From: Chitinimonas viridis
GTDB lineage: Bacteria > Pseudomonadota > Gammaproteobacteria > Burkholderiales > Chitinimonadaceae
Length of the DNA: 64,000 nt
NCBI RefSeq assembly: GCF_030409555.1
Contig: NZ_JAUFPU010000004.1
Span: 189,680 to 253,679 of the forward strand
Reading direction: 5' to 3'
Shown here: positions 53,516 through 63,226 of the stretch, piece by piece
Position numbering within the stretch: position 1 is the stretch's first letter
Layout of the letters: every line of letters starts with the position of its first letter
Made by a program: the position numbers and the translations under genes
The notes under the pieces: generated by a model
Database searches by the model: none
What the model was told of the DNA's origin: nothing
What the model saw: the letters and a program-made list of their open reading frames with translations, nothing else

Positions 53516-54409
53516 TTACTCGTAACCGAACTGGCGCACCAGGCGGGTATCGTCGGCCCACCCACTCTTCACTTTGACAAAGACTTCCAGATAGACCTTG
53601 CAGTCGAACATCTTTTCCATGTCCGTCCGGGCCTGGGTGGAGATTTCCTTGAGCTTCTCGCCCCCGGCGCCAATCACGATGGCCTTCTGTGCATCGCGAT
53701 CCACCAGGATAGCCGCATGGATGCGGCATAGATTGCCCTCTTCCTGATACTGCTCAATCTCCACCGTGGTGGAGTACGGCAGTTCATCACCTACCAGGCG
53801 GAAGATCTTCTCGCGTATCAGTTCAGAGGCCAGGAAGCGCTGACTCCTATCCGTCACCTGGTCTTCTTCATACATGGGCGCGCCTTCAGGCAAAAGCGGC
53901 TTGATGGCATCAATCAGGACGTCCACCTTCATGATCTTCTTGGCCGAGATCGGCACAATCGCATGGAAGGCGAACTGGCTGGACATGCGTTGGATAAACG
54001 GCAGTAACTGCCCCTTGTCCTTCAGCAGATCGGCTTTGTTGAGCACCAGGATGACGGGGCGATGCTTGGGTAGCAACTTCATCACCTCGATATCACGTGC
54101 ATCGAACTTGCTGGCCTCGATCACGAACAACACCACATCCACGTCGGACAGGGTAGTGGTGACACCACGATTCATGGCGTCGTTCAGGGCGCTTTTGTAC
54201 TTGGTCTGGAAACCTGGGGTGTCCACGAACACGAACTGGGCATCGGCATCAGTACGTATGCCGGTGATACGGTGGCGGGTAGTCTGCGCCTTGCGCGAGA
54301 CGATGCTGATCTTCTGGCCTATCAGCCGGTTCAGCAGGGTGGACTTGCCCACGTTGGGACGGCCAACAATGGCGATAAAGCCGGTATGAAACGGTGTTGC
54401 TTCGGTCAT
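53516..54409 (-). CDS. era: Ribosome-assembly GTPase Era
   Basis: A 297-residue GTPase that matures the 30S subunit by binding the 3' end of 16S rRNA. G1 [10 protein letters not shown]3 DTPGFQ and G4 NKADL are seen. The C-terminal KH domain has [25 protein letters not shown]. The start overlaps the rnc stop by 4 bases. Normal length and order (rnc-era-recO). Confidence 0.98.
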   Translation of the reverse strand: MTEATPFHTGFIAIVGRPNVGKSTLLNRLIGQKISIVSRKAQTTRHRITGIRTDADAQFVFVDTPGFQTKYKSALNDAMNRGVTTTLSDVDVVLFVIEASKFDARDIEVMKLLPKHRPVILVLNKADLLKDKGQLLPFIQRMSSQFAFHAIVPISAKKIMKVDVLIDAIKPLLPEGAPMYEEDQVTDRSQRFLASELIREKIFRLVGDELPYSTTVEIEQYQEEGNLCRIHAAILVDRDAQKAIVIGAGGEKLKEISTQARTDMEKMFDCKVYLEVFVKVKSGWADDTRLVRQFGYE

Positions 54410-55101
54410 GACTTGTGCGCTTTCCTGACATTAGGCAGGGTGGATAGCGCGCGGGTTGCGGCCTCCTGCTCGGCGGCCCGACGGCTGGCGCCTTCGCCGT
54501 TGCTGGCGAGATCGAGATCGGCAATACGGCACTCCACAACGAAATGCTGATCATGCGCCTCGCCGCGCTGGCTGACTATACGATATTGCGGCAAGGCCAT
54601 ACGGCGGGCTTGCAACCACTCCTGCAACTTGGTCTTGCTATCCTTGCCATGCGTTTCCGGATCAATGGCAGCGATCTTAGGGCCGATCAAAGCAGTAATC
54701 GTCTCTCGTGCAGCTTCGAAGCCTGCATCCAGGCAGACGGCAGCAAAGATGGCTTCCAGCGTGTCGGCCAAGATCGACGGACGCTGATAGCCCCCGCTAC
54801 GTGCCTCGCCATCACCCAGGCGCAGGTATTCGGACAGCAGCAGATCCTGCGCCAACTCCGCCAAGGTTTCCTTCTTGACCATGCTGGCACGCAGCCGGGA
54901 TAACTCCCCCTCGCTACGCTCAGGAAATGCATCGAACAGCAACCTAGCCACGACGGCATTGAGTATGCTATCGCCCAGAAACTCCAGCCGTTCGTTGTGC
55001 GGCACCCCATAGCTACGATGGGTCAGGGCTTGCTGCAGCAGACGGGCATCGGCAAACCGATGCGACAGTGCCAGCTCAAGCCGGGTGAAATCAGCACTCA
55101 C
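54406..55101 (-). CDS. rnc: Ribonuclease III
   Basis: A 231-residue double-strand-specific RNase processing rRNA and mRNA. The catalytic signature [20 protein letters not shown] is near residue 40, a second acidic patch in [17 protein letters not shown], and the C-terminal dsRNA-binding domain has [20 protein letters not shown]. Overlaps era and the DUF4845 gene by 4 bases on either side. Confidence 0.98.
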   Translation of the reverse strand: MSADFTRLELALSHRFADARLLQQALTHRSYGVPHNERLEFLGDSILNAVVARLLFDAFPERSEGELSRLRASMVKKETLAELAQDLLLSEYLRLGDGEARSGGYQRPSILADTLEAIFAAVCLDAGFEAARETITALIGPKIAAIDPETHGKDSKTKLQEWLQARRMALPQYRIVSQRGEAHDQHFVVECRIADLDLASNGEGASRRAAEQEAATRALSTLPNVRKAHKS

Positions 55102-55469
55102 TCGCCGCCACCGCTACCGCCATGGCGCTCCTCGACACTGAAATCGAACAGCAGGCTCGCATTGCCCACCAGGGGTACGACACGCTGGTAAGTCACCGAA
55201 ATCACGGTGCCGGCCTGATCCTGAACGATATCCAGATCCGCCGCTTGCACAGACTTGATATCTTCGATCGTTGCCCGCTTGTCAAACGACTCACGTATCT
55301 CGCCGATCGGCGCCCCCGACATATCCTTGGCCAATGCCTTCAAGGCGGTCTTGATACCCATGTACTCCGAATAGACAGGGATCAATTTCAAGCCGAGAAC
55401 CAAGCAGGCCCCCAGAATAATGCCCCATGCCAGCAGATTGATCAGGCTCAAGCCCTTTTGTTTACGCAT
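55098..55469 (-). CDS. DUF4845 family protein
   Basis: A 123-residue protein with one N-terminal membrane segment (LSLINLLAWGIILGACLVLGLKLI) and a small periplasmic domain (YSEYMGIKTALKALAKDM, FDKRATIEDIKSVQAADL). It is found between lepB and rnc in betaproteobacteria; the function is unknown but the location suggests a link to protein export. The pilin-like start (GLSLINLL) is a family feature. Start ATG at 55469 with ggaga upstream; the open frame extends further but without support. Confidence 0.86.
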   Translation of the reverse strand: MRKQKGLSLINLLAWGIILGACLVLGLKLIPVYSEYMGIKTALKALAKDMSGAPIGEIRESFDKRATIEDIKSVQAADLDIVQDQAGTVISVTYQRVVPLVGNASLLFDFSVEERHGGSGGGE

Positions 55470-55582
55470 GCTTTCATTCTCCGATATACGCGAATCGCGC
55501 TTGTCTGGCGCCATTCTAGAGCCTGCCATGAACTATTTCACCATTGCCGTGGCATAAAGTTCGCACCCGACAAGATGCAAAT

Positions 55583-55609
55583 CGCTTGCCATGTCGATCA
55601 TGGCAAGCG
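55583..55609. terminator. Perfect hairpin between lepB and the DUF4845 gene
   Basis: cgcttgccatg (55583-55593) and catggcaagcg (55599-55609) form an 11-base stem with a 5-base loop. It could attenuate or terminate the transcript coming from lepB. Confidence 0.6.
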
Positions 55610-55678
55610 ATGTCTTTATCCAGCGGGCGCTACACACCATCACGCCCTATGGCAAACAGTGCGCGTCTGCTCACGATA

Positions 55679-56653
55679 CTATTGGATACGGGTGCCAATC
55701 CGACTGAACTGGCCGAAATTCATCCAGACCATAAAGGCACGACCCGCCAGATGATCATCCGGCACAAAGCCCCAGTAACGACCGTCATTACTATTGTCGC
55801 GATTGTCGCCCAGCATCATGTACTGTCCCTGGGGTACCGTGCAGCTGAATCCCGTCTCGTCATGCTGACATTGCTGCTCGCGCATGGGGAAATCATGCAC
55901 CGACATGGGTATCAGGCTAGGTGTACCCGGCACATTCAGAGTCTCATACTTGTGTTGGTTCAACTTCTCGGCCATGCGTACGGCCTGTACCGAATCCTGG
56001 CCGGCATCCTTGTACTCGTAGTTCCCCACCGGCACGCTATCCACACGCACACCATTGATGGTCAGCTGCTTGTTGCGGTACTCCACCTTGTCGCCAGGCA
56101 CACCGATGACACGCTTGATGTAGTTGATCTTGGTATCCTCAGGGAAACGGAACACCACAACATCGCCACGCTCCGGCTTGCCCACCGGGATCACCGGCAC
56201 ATTCAGGAAGGGTACGCGTACGCCATAAGCTGACTTGTTGATCAGGATGAAATCCCCCACGATCAAGCCTGGACGCATGGAGCTGGAGGGGATCTGCATC
56301 GGTTCGATCACAAAGGTCTTGCCTATGCCGATGGCCGCCAGCACCAGCGCATTGGAGAAGCCGAAAGCTGCCCAATCTGGCAAGGCCTTTTCATTGCCCT
56401 TGGCCTTATAGCCCATCAGCTTGGCAATCAGCGCCATCACAGCCGCCACCAGCATCACGACAAAGAACAGGTCGCTGGGGTTGGCGAACATGGACAGCAC
56501 GCCCCAGCCGCCGACCAGTATGAAGAAATATCCCCACAGCGCACTTTCAGCCATCTGCTCGGCATCAAACACCGGCTGGGCAGATCTGCGCGAATACCAG
56601 ATCAGGGCGGGGCCAGCAAGCAAGGCAACAAAGGCAAGCAAGGTCCAGTTCAT
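55679..56653 (-). CDS. lepB: Signal peptidase I
   Basis: A 324-residue inner-membrane enzyme that cleaves signal peptides from exported proteins. N-terminal TM segments, then the Ser-containing box PSSSMRPGLIVGDFILINK, the catalytic Lys box GDVVVFRFPEDTKINYIKRVIGVPGD, and box E GDNRDNSNDGRYWGFV. Length and motifs are normal. It follows lepA, which is the usual pairing. Confidence 0.97.
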   Translation of the reverse strand: MNWTLLAFVALLAGPALIWYSRRSAQPVFDAEQMAESALWGYFFILVGGWGVLSMFANPSDLFFVVMLVAAVMALIAKLMGYKAKGNEKALPDWAAFGFSNALVLAAIGIGKTFVIEPMQIPSSSMRPGLIVGDFILINKSAYGVRVPFLNVPVIPVGKPERGDVVVFRFPEDTKINYIKRVIGVPGDKVEYRNKQLTINGVRVDSVPVGNYEYKDAGQDSVQAVRMAEKLNQHKYETLNVPGTPSLIPMSVHDFPMREQQCQHDETGFSCTVPQGQYMMLGDNRDNSNDGRYWGFVPDDHLAGRAFMVWMNFGQFSRIGTRIQ

Positions 56654-56741
56654 GCGGGCTTTCTTGGCGTGTTAGGGGTTGTATGGGCATGACAATAGCG
56701 CTTGCAAGCACTTGTCACACCCAGATTGAGACAGAGCACCG

Positions 56742-56765
56742 ATCAGGCAGTACGAACTGCCTGAT
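56742..56765 (-). terminator. Hairpin between lepA and lepB
   Basis: atcaggcagt (56742-56751) and actgcctgat (56756-56765) form a perfect 10-base stem with a 4-base acga loop. No long T-run, so partial attenuation is more likely than full termination. Confidence 0.55.
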
Positions 56766-56776
56766 ACGGCATCGTG

Positions 56777-58570
56777 TTACTTGTCACTGACCTGCAGAAT
56801 CGCCAGGAAGGCCTCTTGCGGGATTTCCACATTACCCACCTGCTTCATCCGCTTCTTACCGGCCTTCTGCTTCTCCAGCAGTTTCTTCTTGCGGCTGATA
56901 TCACCGCCATAGCACTTGGCCAACACATCCTTGCGCATGGCCTTGACGGTTTCACGGGCAATGATATGGGCGCCGATGGCCGCCTGAATGGCAATGTCGA
57001 ACATCTGCCGCGGTATCAATTCGCGCATCTTGCTGACCAGTTCGCGGCCACGGTAAACGCTGGTGGCGCGATGCACAATCAGACTTAACGCATCGACCTT
57101 CTCACCGTTGACCAGCACATCGAGCTTGACCAGATCGTCGGAGCGGAATTCCTTGAAGTCATAGTCCAGCGAGGCATAACCACGCGACACCGACTTGAGC
57201 TTGTCAAAGAAATCCATCACCACCTCGGCCATGGGCAGTTCATAGGTCAGCATCACCTGACGGCCAAGATACTGCATATTGCGCTGGGCACCGCGCTTCT
57301 GATTACACAGCGTCATCACCGCGCCCACATAGTCTTGCGGCACCAGAATGGTCGAGGTAATGATGGGCTCGCGTATCTCTTCGATCTTGCCCAGTTCAGG
57401 CAAGCGCGACGGATTCTCAATCTCTATCAGTTCGCCATCCTTGAGCAGCACCTGATACACCACGGTCGGAGCCGTGGTAATCAGATCCATGTCGAACTCG
57501 CGCTCCAGCCGCTCCTGCACGATCTCCAAGTGCAGCAAGCCCAGGAAGCCACAACGGAAGCCAAAGCCCAAGGCCTGCGACACTTCTGGCTCAAAATGCA
57601 GCGAAGCGTCGTTCAGCTTCAGCTTTTCCAGGCTGTCACGCAGCGAATCGTAATCATGCGACTCCACCGGATAGAGGCCGGCGAACACCTGCGACTTCAC
57701 TTCCTTGAAGCCAGGCAAGGCCTCGGTCGCTGCCGGCTTGACCAGGGTGATGGTATCGCCAACCTTGGCAGACGCCAGCTCCTTGATACCCGCGATGATA
57801 AAACCGACTTCACCCGCCTTGAGCGAATCGCGCTGCACCGACTTGGGCGTAAACACACCAACCTGTTCGCACAGATGCTGTGCCTTGGTCGACATGAACA
57901 GCAGCTTGTCCTTGGGTTTGATCTCCCCGTCGACCACCCGCACCAGCATCACAACGCCGACGTAGTTGTCGAACCAGGAGTCGATAATCAATGCCTTGAC
58001 CGGTCCCTCCGGGTTGCCCTTGGGGGCAGGCACCTTGGCGACCACGGCCTCGAGTATGTCTTCGATACCAATGCCATTCTTGGCGCTGGCGCGAACCGCA
58101 TCCGTCGCTTCGATACCGACGATATCCTCGATCTCATCGATGACCCGCTCGGGCTCGGCCGCAGGCAGGTCGATCTTGTTCAGCACGGCCACCACCTCGA
58201 CACCCTGCTCAATGGCGGTGTAGCAGTTGGCTACCGTCTGTGCTTCCACGCCCTGGGAGGCATCAACCACCAGCAAGGCCCCTTCACAGGCGGCCAGCGA
58301 GCGGCTGACTTCATAGCTGAAGTCAACGTGGCCCGGGGTATCGATCAGGTTCAGGTTGTAGACCTGTCCATCACGCGCCTTGTAGTGCAAGGCAGCGGTC
58401 TGGGCCTTGATGGTGATGCCGCGTTCCTTCTCGATATCCATGGAATCGAGCACCTGCTCACTCATCTCCCGCAGCTCCAGGCCGCCGCAGAATTGGATAA
58501 AGCGGTCAGCCAGGGTGGATTTACCGTGGTCGATGTGGGCGATGATGGAGAAATTGCGAATATGGTTCAT
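56777..58570 (-). CDS. lepA: Elongation factor 4 (LepA)
   Basis: A 597-residue ribosome-associated GTPase. G1 [10 protein letters not shown]3 [14 protein letters not shown] and G4 [10 protein letters not shown] are seen, plus the LepA-specific C-terminal domain with [23 protein letters not shown]. The start is the ATG at 58570 ([17 protein letters not shown]), which matches family length; the frame stays open upstream across a terminator hairpin and that part is not coding. Confidence 0.98.
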   Translation of the reverse strand: MNHIRNFSIIAHIDHGKSTLADRFIQFCGGLELREMSEQVLDSMDIEKERGITIKAQTAALHYKARDGQVYNLNLIDTPGHVDFSYEVSRSLAACEGALLVVDASQGVEAQTVANCYTAIEQGVEVVAVLNKIDLPAAEPERVIDEIEDIVGIEATDAVRASAKNGIGIEDILEAVVAKVPAPKGNPEGPVKALIIDSWFDNYVGVVMLVRVVDGEIKPKDKLLFMSTKAQHLCEQVGVFTPKSVQRDSLKAGEVGFIIAGIKELASAKVGDTITLVKPAATEALPGFKEVKSQVFAGLYPVESHDYDSLRDSLEKLKLNDASLHFEPEVSQALGFGFRCGFLGLLHLEIVQERLEREFDMDLITTAPTVVYQVLLKDGELIEIENPSRLPELGKIEEIREPIITSTILVPQDYVGAVMTLCNQKRGAQRNMQYLGRQVMLTYELPMAEVVMDFFDKLKSVSRGYASLDYDFKEFRSDDLVKLDVLVNGEKVDALSLIVHRATSVYRGRELVSKMRELIPRQMFDIAIQAAIGAHIIARETVKAMRKDVLAKCYGGDISRKKKLLEKQKAGKKRMKQVGNVEIPQEAFLAILQVSDK

Positions 58571-58605
58571 AAACTTCTGGGAGACACGACCGGAAAACTG
58601 CATGA

Positions 58606-58630
58606 AAAATGGGCACGTTGCGACGTGCCC
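58606..58630 (-). terminator. Terminator between the glutaredoxin-like gene and lepA
   Basis: gggcacgt (58611-58618) pairs with acgtgccc (58623-58630) with a 4-base loop. On the minus strand the stem is followed by atttttc, so it ends the degP/glutaredoxin transcript. Confidence 0.8.
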
Positions 58631-58701
58631 ACGTTGATTTTTCGCGATTTTACCGGATTCAGCGTAGCTTGGGTGGATAGTGACACACACCACCGTTGCC
58701 G

Positions 58702-58962
58702 TCAGGCAGTCCGCAGGCGCCCCAGGTAGGCATCCAGCTTGTAGCGATCGAGGTGATAGAAGCAAATCACCTCGTCACCATTGCCCGCCAGCACCGGCAC
58801 CATATCGTTGTACTTGGCCTCAGCGGCGTCATCGTCGTCAATATCGAACCAGATCACATCCAACTGTAGATCCGGCGCCAGCAGACGCAATTCCTCGCGC
58901 ATCTGCTGGCACAGGCTGCAATATTCCCGGCCATACAGCGTCAGCAGTGCCCGCTCAATCAT
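58702..58962 (-). CDS. Glutaredoxin family protein
   Basis: An 86-residue protein of the DUF836/glutaredoxin-like type, with the CSLC redox motif in [17 protein letters not shown] and the cis-Pro loop DMVPVLAGN. It may reduce disulfides of nearby envelope proteins. It overlaps the degP stop by 8 bases, so it is co-transcribed; this gene pair is common in betaproteobacteria. Confidence 0.92.
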   Translation of the reverse strand: MIERALLTLYGREYCSLCQQMREELRLLAPDLQLDVIWFDIDDDDAAEAKYNDMVPVLAGNGDEVICFYHLDRYKLDAYLGRLRTA

Positions 58963-60451
58963 CGCCCTTGTCGCCCTTTTCCGGCATCTTCAAGGTCACA
59001 AACAGCGAAGCCTCACCACGGCGCAAGCGCAGCGGTATGCTGCCGCCGGGTTTCACCGCTGTCAGGGCATTGTCCAGTTGGCTCAGCGAGGCCAGCTCAT
59101 CGCCGCCTATGCCTACGATAAAGTCACCAGGCTGTATGCCAGCACGACCGGCCGAACCACGCACCTCAACCACCTGCATGGCGAACTTCACACCCAACTG
59201 CTTGAGCGTGCGGGCATCCACCTCGCGTATGGTCAAGCCAGACTTGCTGACGCCTGCCTCGGTCTTGGGCTCGGATTTACGCTCGCGCTGGGCCGAACGG
59301 CCATCAGCCGGCGTTTCCAGCTCTGCCACGGCGATCGTGACGGTCTTGCCAGCCTTGTCACGCCAGATCTCCATCGGCACGCTGCTACCCGGCTTGGTCC
59401 CGCCCACGATACGCGGCAAGTCAGATGATTCATCCACCGCCACACCGTTGAACTTGAGGATAACGTCACCCGCCTTCAGTCCAGCCTTGGCTGCAGGGGA
59501 GTCCGACTCCACATTAGTGACCAGGGCGCCCTGCTTGGCCTTGAGGCCGAAGCTCTCGGCCAGCTCATCGCTCATGCCCTGTATGCCGACACCTATGCGC
59601 CCACGGGTAACCTTGCCCTGACGCTTGAGTTGCTCGGATATCTGCACAGCCGTATCGATAGGGATGGCAAAAGACAGCCCCATATAACCGCCAGAGCGGC
59701 TAAATATCTGGGAATTGATCCCCACCACCTCGCCGCGCACATTGAACAGCGGGCCACCCGAGTTGCCTGGGTTCACCGCCGCATCGGTCTGGATGAAAGG
59801 CACGAAATTCTCATCCGGCAGATTGCGCCCCTTGGCGCTGACTATGCCGGCGGTCACGCTGTTATCAAGACCGAAGGGCGAACCGATGGCAATGACCCAT
59901 TCACCAACACGCAGCTTTTCGCTGGAACCCAAATCCACCGTCGGCAGACCCGTGGCTTCAATCTTGAGCAAGGCCACATCGGTACGGGCATCCGAACCCA
60001 CCACCTTGGCCTTGAATTCTCGCCGGTCTATCAGTTTGACGGTAATTTCATCCGCATCAGCCACCACATGGGCATTGGTCAGCACATAGCCATCGGCTTC
60101 AATGATAAAACCAGAGCCAAACGACTGGGCGCGCTCTTCCCGTGGCCGTGGAGATTGCTGCGGCACCGGGAAGCCAAAGCGCCTGAAGAACTCCAGGGTT
60201 TCGTTATCCATACCCTGAGCCGGGTTGCGATTGGCCCGCACAATCTGGGTGGTGCTGATATTCACCACGGCACGGCCCTCACGCTCAACCAAGGCGCTGA
60301 AATCAGGCAATCCTGCCACCAGGGGCGCAGCCGTTGCTGCCACGGTAGGCGCAACGGCAACAGGCTTGGCAGCGGGTTGAGCAGTGGCTGCTTCAGTGCA
60401 GGCAGTAAGACCGCAAGTGAACAACAAGGCGGTCAACAGGCTGTGTTTCAT
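58955..60451 (-). CDS. DegP/MucD family periplasmic serine protease, predicted lipoprotein
   Basis: A 498-residue Do-type protease and chaperone that removes misfolded envelope proteins. The triad is in TNAHVV (His), TDVALLKIE (Asp) and GNSGGPLF (Ser), followed by two PDZ domains (VTRGRIGVGIQGMSDELA... and GLTIREVDARTLKQLGVKF...). The signal sequence MKHSLLTALLFTCGLTACTEA contains LTAC, a good lipobox, so the protein may be lipid-anchored instead of soluble. Start has aagga about 10 bases upstream. It belongs to the sigma-E stress block. Confidence 0.95.
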   Translation of the reverse strand: MKHSLLTALLFTCGLTACTEAATAQPAAKPVAVAPTVAATAAPLVAGLPDFSALVEREGRAVVNISTTQIVRANRNPAQGMDNETLEFFRRFGFPVPQQSPRPREERAQSFGSGFIIEADGYVLTNAHVVADADEITVKLIDRREFKAKVVGSDARTDVALLKIEATGLPTVDLGSSEKLRVGEWVIAIGSPFGLDNSVTAGIVSAKGRNLPDENFVPFIQTDAAVNPGNSGGPLFNVRGEVVGINSQIFSRSGGYMGLSFAIPIDTAVQISEQLKRQGKVTRGRIGVGIQGMSDELAESFGLKAKQGALVTNVESDSPAAKAGLKAGDVILKFNGVAVDESSDLPRIVGGTKPGSSVPMEIWRDKAGKTVTIAVAELETPADGRSAQRERKSEPKTEAGVSKSGLTIREVDARTLKQLGVKFAMQVVEVRGSAGRAGIQPGDFIVGIGGDELASLSQLDNALTAVKPGGSIPLRLRRGEASLFVTLKMPEKGDKGDD

Positions 60452-60646
60452 ACCGATCTATCCTTTTTCTCGTTGACTGACTAGAAGGTGTGGACAAGGT
60501 GATTGCTGCTCAGCAGAATTTCAAGTGACCCGCTGAAACAGGCAAATCTATGACGAGAGCTAGGAGCCCGGCCTTGCCGGCCAAGTTCCCGATTGCTGTC
60601 GGCTTGCGACAAGCCCCCTGAAAACCGCGACGAACTGCATCATGGC

Positions 60647-61624
60647 TCAGCGGACGGAAAAGGCCTGGGTAAAAAGCTGCACCGTGCGCAATGGCACTTC
60701 ACCCAGTGCGGTGACACGCCAGCCGTCGGCTTGGCGCGAATAGAAATTCACGGTCTTGTTACTGCGCGACAAAGGCAAGGCAACAGGATTGCTGCTGGCG
60801 GGCTCGACAAAGACCGATACTGTCGCCATGCCATCGCTATAGAGGAAGTGCTGTACAGGGTCGGCCTTGCCCGGGAGCTTGCTGAGAGCCTCCTTGACCA
60901 GACGGAAGCCACTGGGCAAATTCGCCATCACGAACTGCGAAGCGCCCCCCAGCGGGGCGGGTAAGGCCTTGGGCAAAGGCTGGGGCTCCAGCGGCAGAGC
61001 CTTGCTGGCCAGCACCGATTTCAGTGCCCGCTTGTCTATGGGCCCACCAATATCCAGCTGTGTAAAAACAAAATGTTCCAGCAAATCGCCACGCTCAGGC
61101 GCAAACATGGTGCTCTTGAGCAGCAAGCCCGTATTGGTTTCCAGGCATAGCTGATGCGGATTGCGCAGCTTGTCCTTAGGTTCCAGCAGGACGGACTGGC
61201 ACTCATACCCCGCCACCCGCTCCACACCCAGGCGCTTAAAGCTGTAATTATTCAGCACATCCAATATCTGATCCGGTATGACGCCGGGAAAGAACTTGTT
61301 CGCCGCACGCCTATCGAGCATGAAGGGACGGACATTGGGGAGATAACAGGTAATCTGGTCGTTATTGCGGACAAACTCACGCGGGATACCGTCCAGCGAC
61401 TCACGCCGTTCCTGCTCACCGCCTGCATCGTAGGCATGTACCAGACGGAAGGTCTCCATCACATCGGTATGGTGATAGAGATAAACGCCGCTGTAATTGA
61501 GTATTCGCGCCGATACCGCCATTCTTTTGAGCAAGCCGGCGGATTCGGAAGAGGTAAGCAATTCTGCAGCTTGTACCGACGAGGCGAGCAGCAACAGGCT
61601 GCACAAGCCCATACGCAGTTTCAT
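60647..61624 (-). CDS. rseB: Sigma-E regulatory protein RseB (MucB)
   Basis: A 325-residue periplasmic protein that protects the anti-sigma factor RseA and senses mislocalised lipids or LPS. Signal peptide MKLRMGLCSLLLLASSVQA, then the LolA-like large domain (LNYSGVYLYHHTDVMETFRLVHAYDAGGEQERRESL) and a C-terminal MucB_RseB domain. The start is the ATG directly before the signal peptide; seven upstream codons are less likely. Between it and degP lie 195 bases with only a weak 5-base GC hairpin (60568-60580). Confidence 0.93.
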   Translation of the reverse strand: MKLRMGLCSLLLLASSVQAAELLTSSESAGLLKRMAVSARILNYSGVYLYHHTDVMETFRLVHAYDAGGEQERRESLDGIPREFVRNNDQITCYLPNVRPFMLDRRAANKFFPGVIPDQILDVLNNYSFKRLGVERVAGYECQSVLLEPKDKLRNPHQLCLETNTGLLLKSTMFAPERGDLLEHFVFTQLDIGGPIDKRALKSVLASKALPLEPQPLPKALPAPLGGASQFVMANLPSGFRLVKEALSKLPGKADPVQHFLYSDGMATVSVFVEPASSNPVALPLSRSNKTVNFYSRQADGWRVTALGEVPLRTVQLFTQAFSVR

Positions 61625-61672
61625 GGCAGGCTTAGCGTCACGCAAGATATTAGGGGTATCCGTTGGGATTAC

Positions 61673-61693
61673 GCGGCGCGCCCGGCGCGCCGC
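61673..61693 (-). other. GC-rich hairpin between rseA and rseB
   Basis: gcggcgcgc (61673-61681) and gcgcgccgc (61685-61693) form a perfect 9-base stem with a 3-base loop in the 91-base gap. It could uncouple the expression of the two genes. Confidence 0.55.
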
Positions 61694-61715
61694 TTGTATG
61701 GCGTATCAATGCGGG

Positions 61716-62237
61716 TCAATGATGACCCGCTGCCCGTTCCGCCTCAGCACCCGTCAAGATAACAGGCTTGTGGCTGAAACCGGGGTTGCCCGACATGGCC
61801 TGGTGAGCAAACAGATAGGGATTAACCTCCTCCACTACCTGCGGCGCGACCTTGATCGGCTGATTGGCCGCCAGCAACTCATTACCCGCTGGCGTACCCG
61901 GCACGGTCAAGCCGCGTGCGCTGCTGACATACCACGCGGTTGCACTGACCAGTACCACCGACGCCGCCATCGACAGCGCAACCCATCGCTTGTGTGGAAC
62001 AACCATGCGCCGCCGCATGGCATTGGGTGCCAATATTGCAGGCTCCTGCTCCAGCCGCGTCGAAAAATTCGCCATGAAGTCGCCGGACAATACCGAGCGC
62101 TGATTCATCGCATCACCAATCAGGTGATAATCCCGCCAAACGTCGGCGCCCTCTTCCTGCGAGATAGAGGCCATCAGCGCATCAAGCTCGTGGTCATCCC
62201 ACTCGCCATCTACCATGGCCGAAAGTTTTTCCTGCAT
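61716..62237 (-). CDS. rseA: Anti-sigma-E factor RseA (MucA)
   Basis: A 173-residue inner-membrane protein that holds RpoE inactive. The cytoplasmic anti-sigma domain has EKLSAMVDGEWDDHELDALM and DVWRDYHLIGDAM; one TM segment lies near RWVALSMAASVVLVSATAWYV, followed by a short periplasmic domain that would be bound by RseB and cut by DegS-type proteases. The start at 62237 fits the family; the frame is open 20 codons upstream. Confidence 0.93.
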   Translation of the reverse strand: MQEKLSAMVDGEWDDHELDALMASISQEEGADVWRDYHLIGDAMNQRSVLSGDFMANFSTRLEQEPAILAPNAMRRRMVVPHKRWVALSMAASVVLVSATAWYVSSARGLTVPGTPAGNELLAANQPIKVAPQVVEEVNPYLFAHQAMSGNPGFSHKPVILTGAEAERAAGHH

Positions 62238-62265
62238 TTTCTGCACCCGTCTACCCTGTAGGTTG

Positions 62266-62871
62266 TTACCAACGCCGATCTTTGCCGACTGATTCAATCA
62301 TGGGCCGCAGCTTGGTTGCAATCGCTTCGCGAGCCCGGAAGATGCGCGAACGCACCGTGCCGATAGGGCAATTCATTACAGCTGCAATATCTTCGTAGGA
62401 CAAGCCCTCCATTTCGCGCAAGGTAATCGCGGTGCGCAACTCCTCAGGCAGGGCTTCTACCGCTTGGTTCACCGTCGCCACGATCTGACGGTTCATCATT
62501 TCGGTTTCGGGTGTATTCATATCCGGCAACTGCGATGCCGTATCCAGGGTATCGCCGTCCTCATCCTCATACTCGGTAGAGAGCACAGGGCGACGCCCCA
62601 ACGATGCCAAATAATTCTTGGCCGTATTGATGGCGATGCGGTACAGCCAGGTATAAAAGGCACTTTCACCACGGAACGCGGGCAAAGCACGGTAAGCCTT
62701 GATGAAGGCTTCCTGGGTAACATCTTCAATCTCGGCCTGATCGCGTATCATGCGGCTGAGCAGCCGGCCGATCTTGCGATGGTACTTGTTGACAAGCAGC
62801 TCGAAGGCTTTCTTGTCACCGCGCTGAACGCGCAGTACCAGTTCATGGTCGATATCCCGCTCACTCGACAT
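62266..62871 (-). CDS. rpoE: RNA polymerase sigma-E factor
   Basis: A 201-residue ECF sigma factor controlling the envelope stress response. Region 2 has DIDHELVLRVQRGDKKAFELLVNKYHRKI and DVTQEAFIKAYRALPAFRGESAFYTWLYRIAINTAKN; region 4 has LPEELRTAITLREMEGLSYEDIAAVMNCPIGTVRSRIFRAREAI. The start shown is the ATG at 62871, matching family length (about 199), with aggag 12 bases upstream. The frame is open to 63132 and an ATG at 63045 would give a 58-residue N-terminal extension. Confidence 0.95.
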   Translation of the reverse strand: MSSERDIDHELVLRVQRGDKKAFELLVNKYHRKIGRLLSRMIRDQAEIEDVTQEAFIKAYRALPAFRGESAFYTWLYRIAINTAKNYLASLGRRPVLSTEYEDEDGDTLDTASQLPDMNTPETEMMNRQIVATVNQAVEALPEELRTAITLREMEGLSYEDIAAVMNCPIGTVRSRIFRAREAIATKLRPMIESVGKDRRW

Positions 62872-63088
62872 GGTGCGTGTTTTCTCCTGGCTGACGGCGG
62901 CCGCCTGCGGCTTCACCGTCTCAACTGGGAGAACATGCGAGCTTTCCCGTGCTTTTTCAAGCTTGGGCGTGACCTTGCGTTCAGTGTTGGACGTAATGCC
63001 CAGACTGTCCAGCAAGTTTGCGGGCTGTAGTGTAATGGTATCCATCTTGAGTGGGCCTTTCCGCTCTCCTCCCTCGCGGGCACCTAGC

Positions 63089-63117
63089 AGTGACACTAGG
63101 CATCGCAGAAAAGTTCC
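63089..63117 (-). promoter_or_regulatory. Sigma-E-type promoter upstream of rpoE
   Basis: On the minus strand ggaactt (63117-63111) is a perfect sigma-E -35 element; gtcact (63094-63089) fits the GTCTRA-type -10 after a 16-base spacer. It would allow RpoE to activate its own operon, as is known in other proteobacteria. Confidence 0.65.
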
Positions 63118-63226
63118 GACAATTTTCGCCAAGATGGCAAAGACCGCGCAAATGCCATGGTTTTGTCGCCGCCAGCAGGGCGCAACGCTTTGGTATAGTG
63201 GCGGTTAACTCCTCTGAAGCCTGACC

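Noticed and set aside
58571-58765. 65-residue N-terminal extension of lepA
   Set aside because: The extension crosses the terminator hairpin at 58606-58630, and the conserved LepA N-terminus starts exactly at the ATG at 58570.
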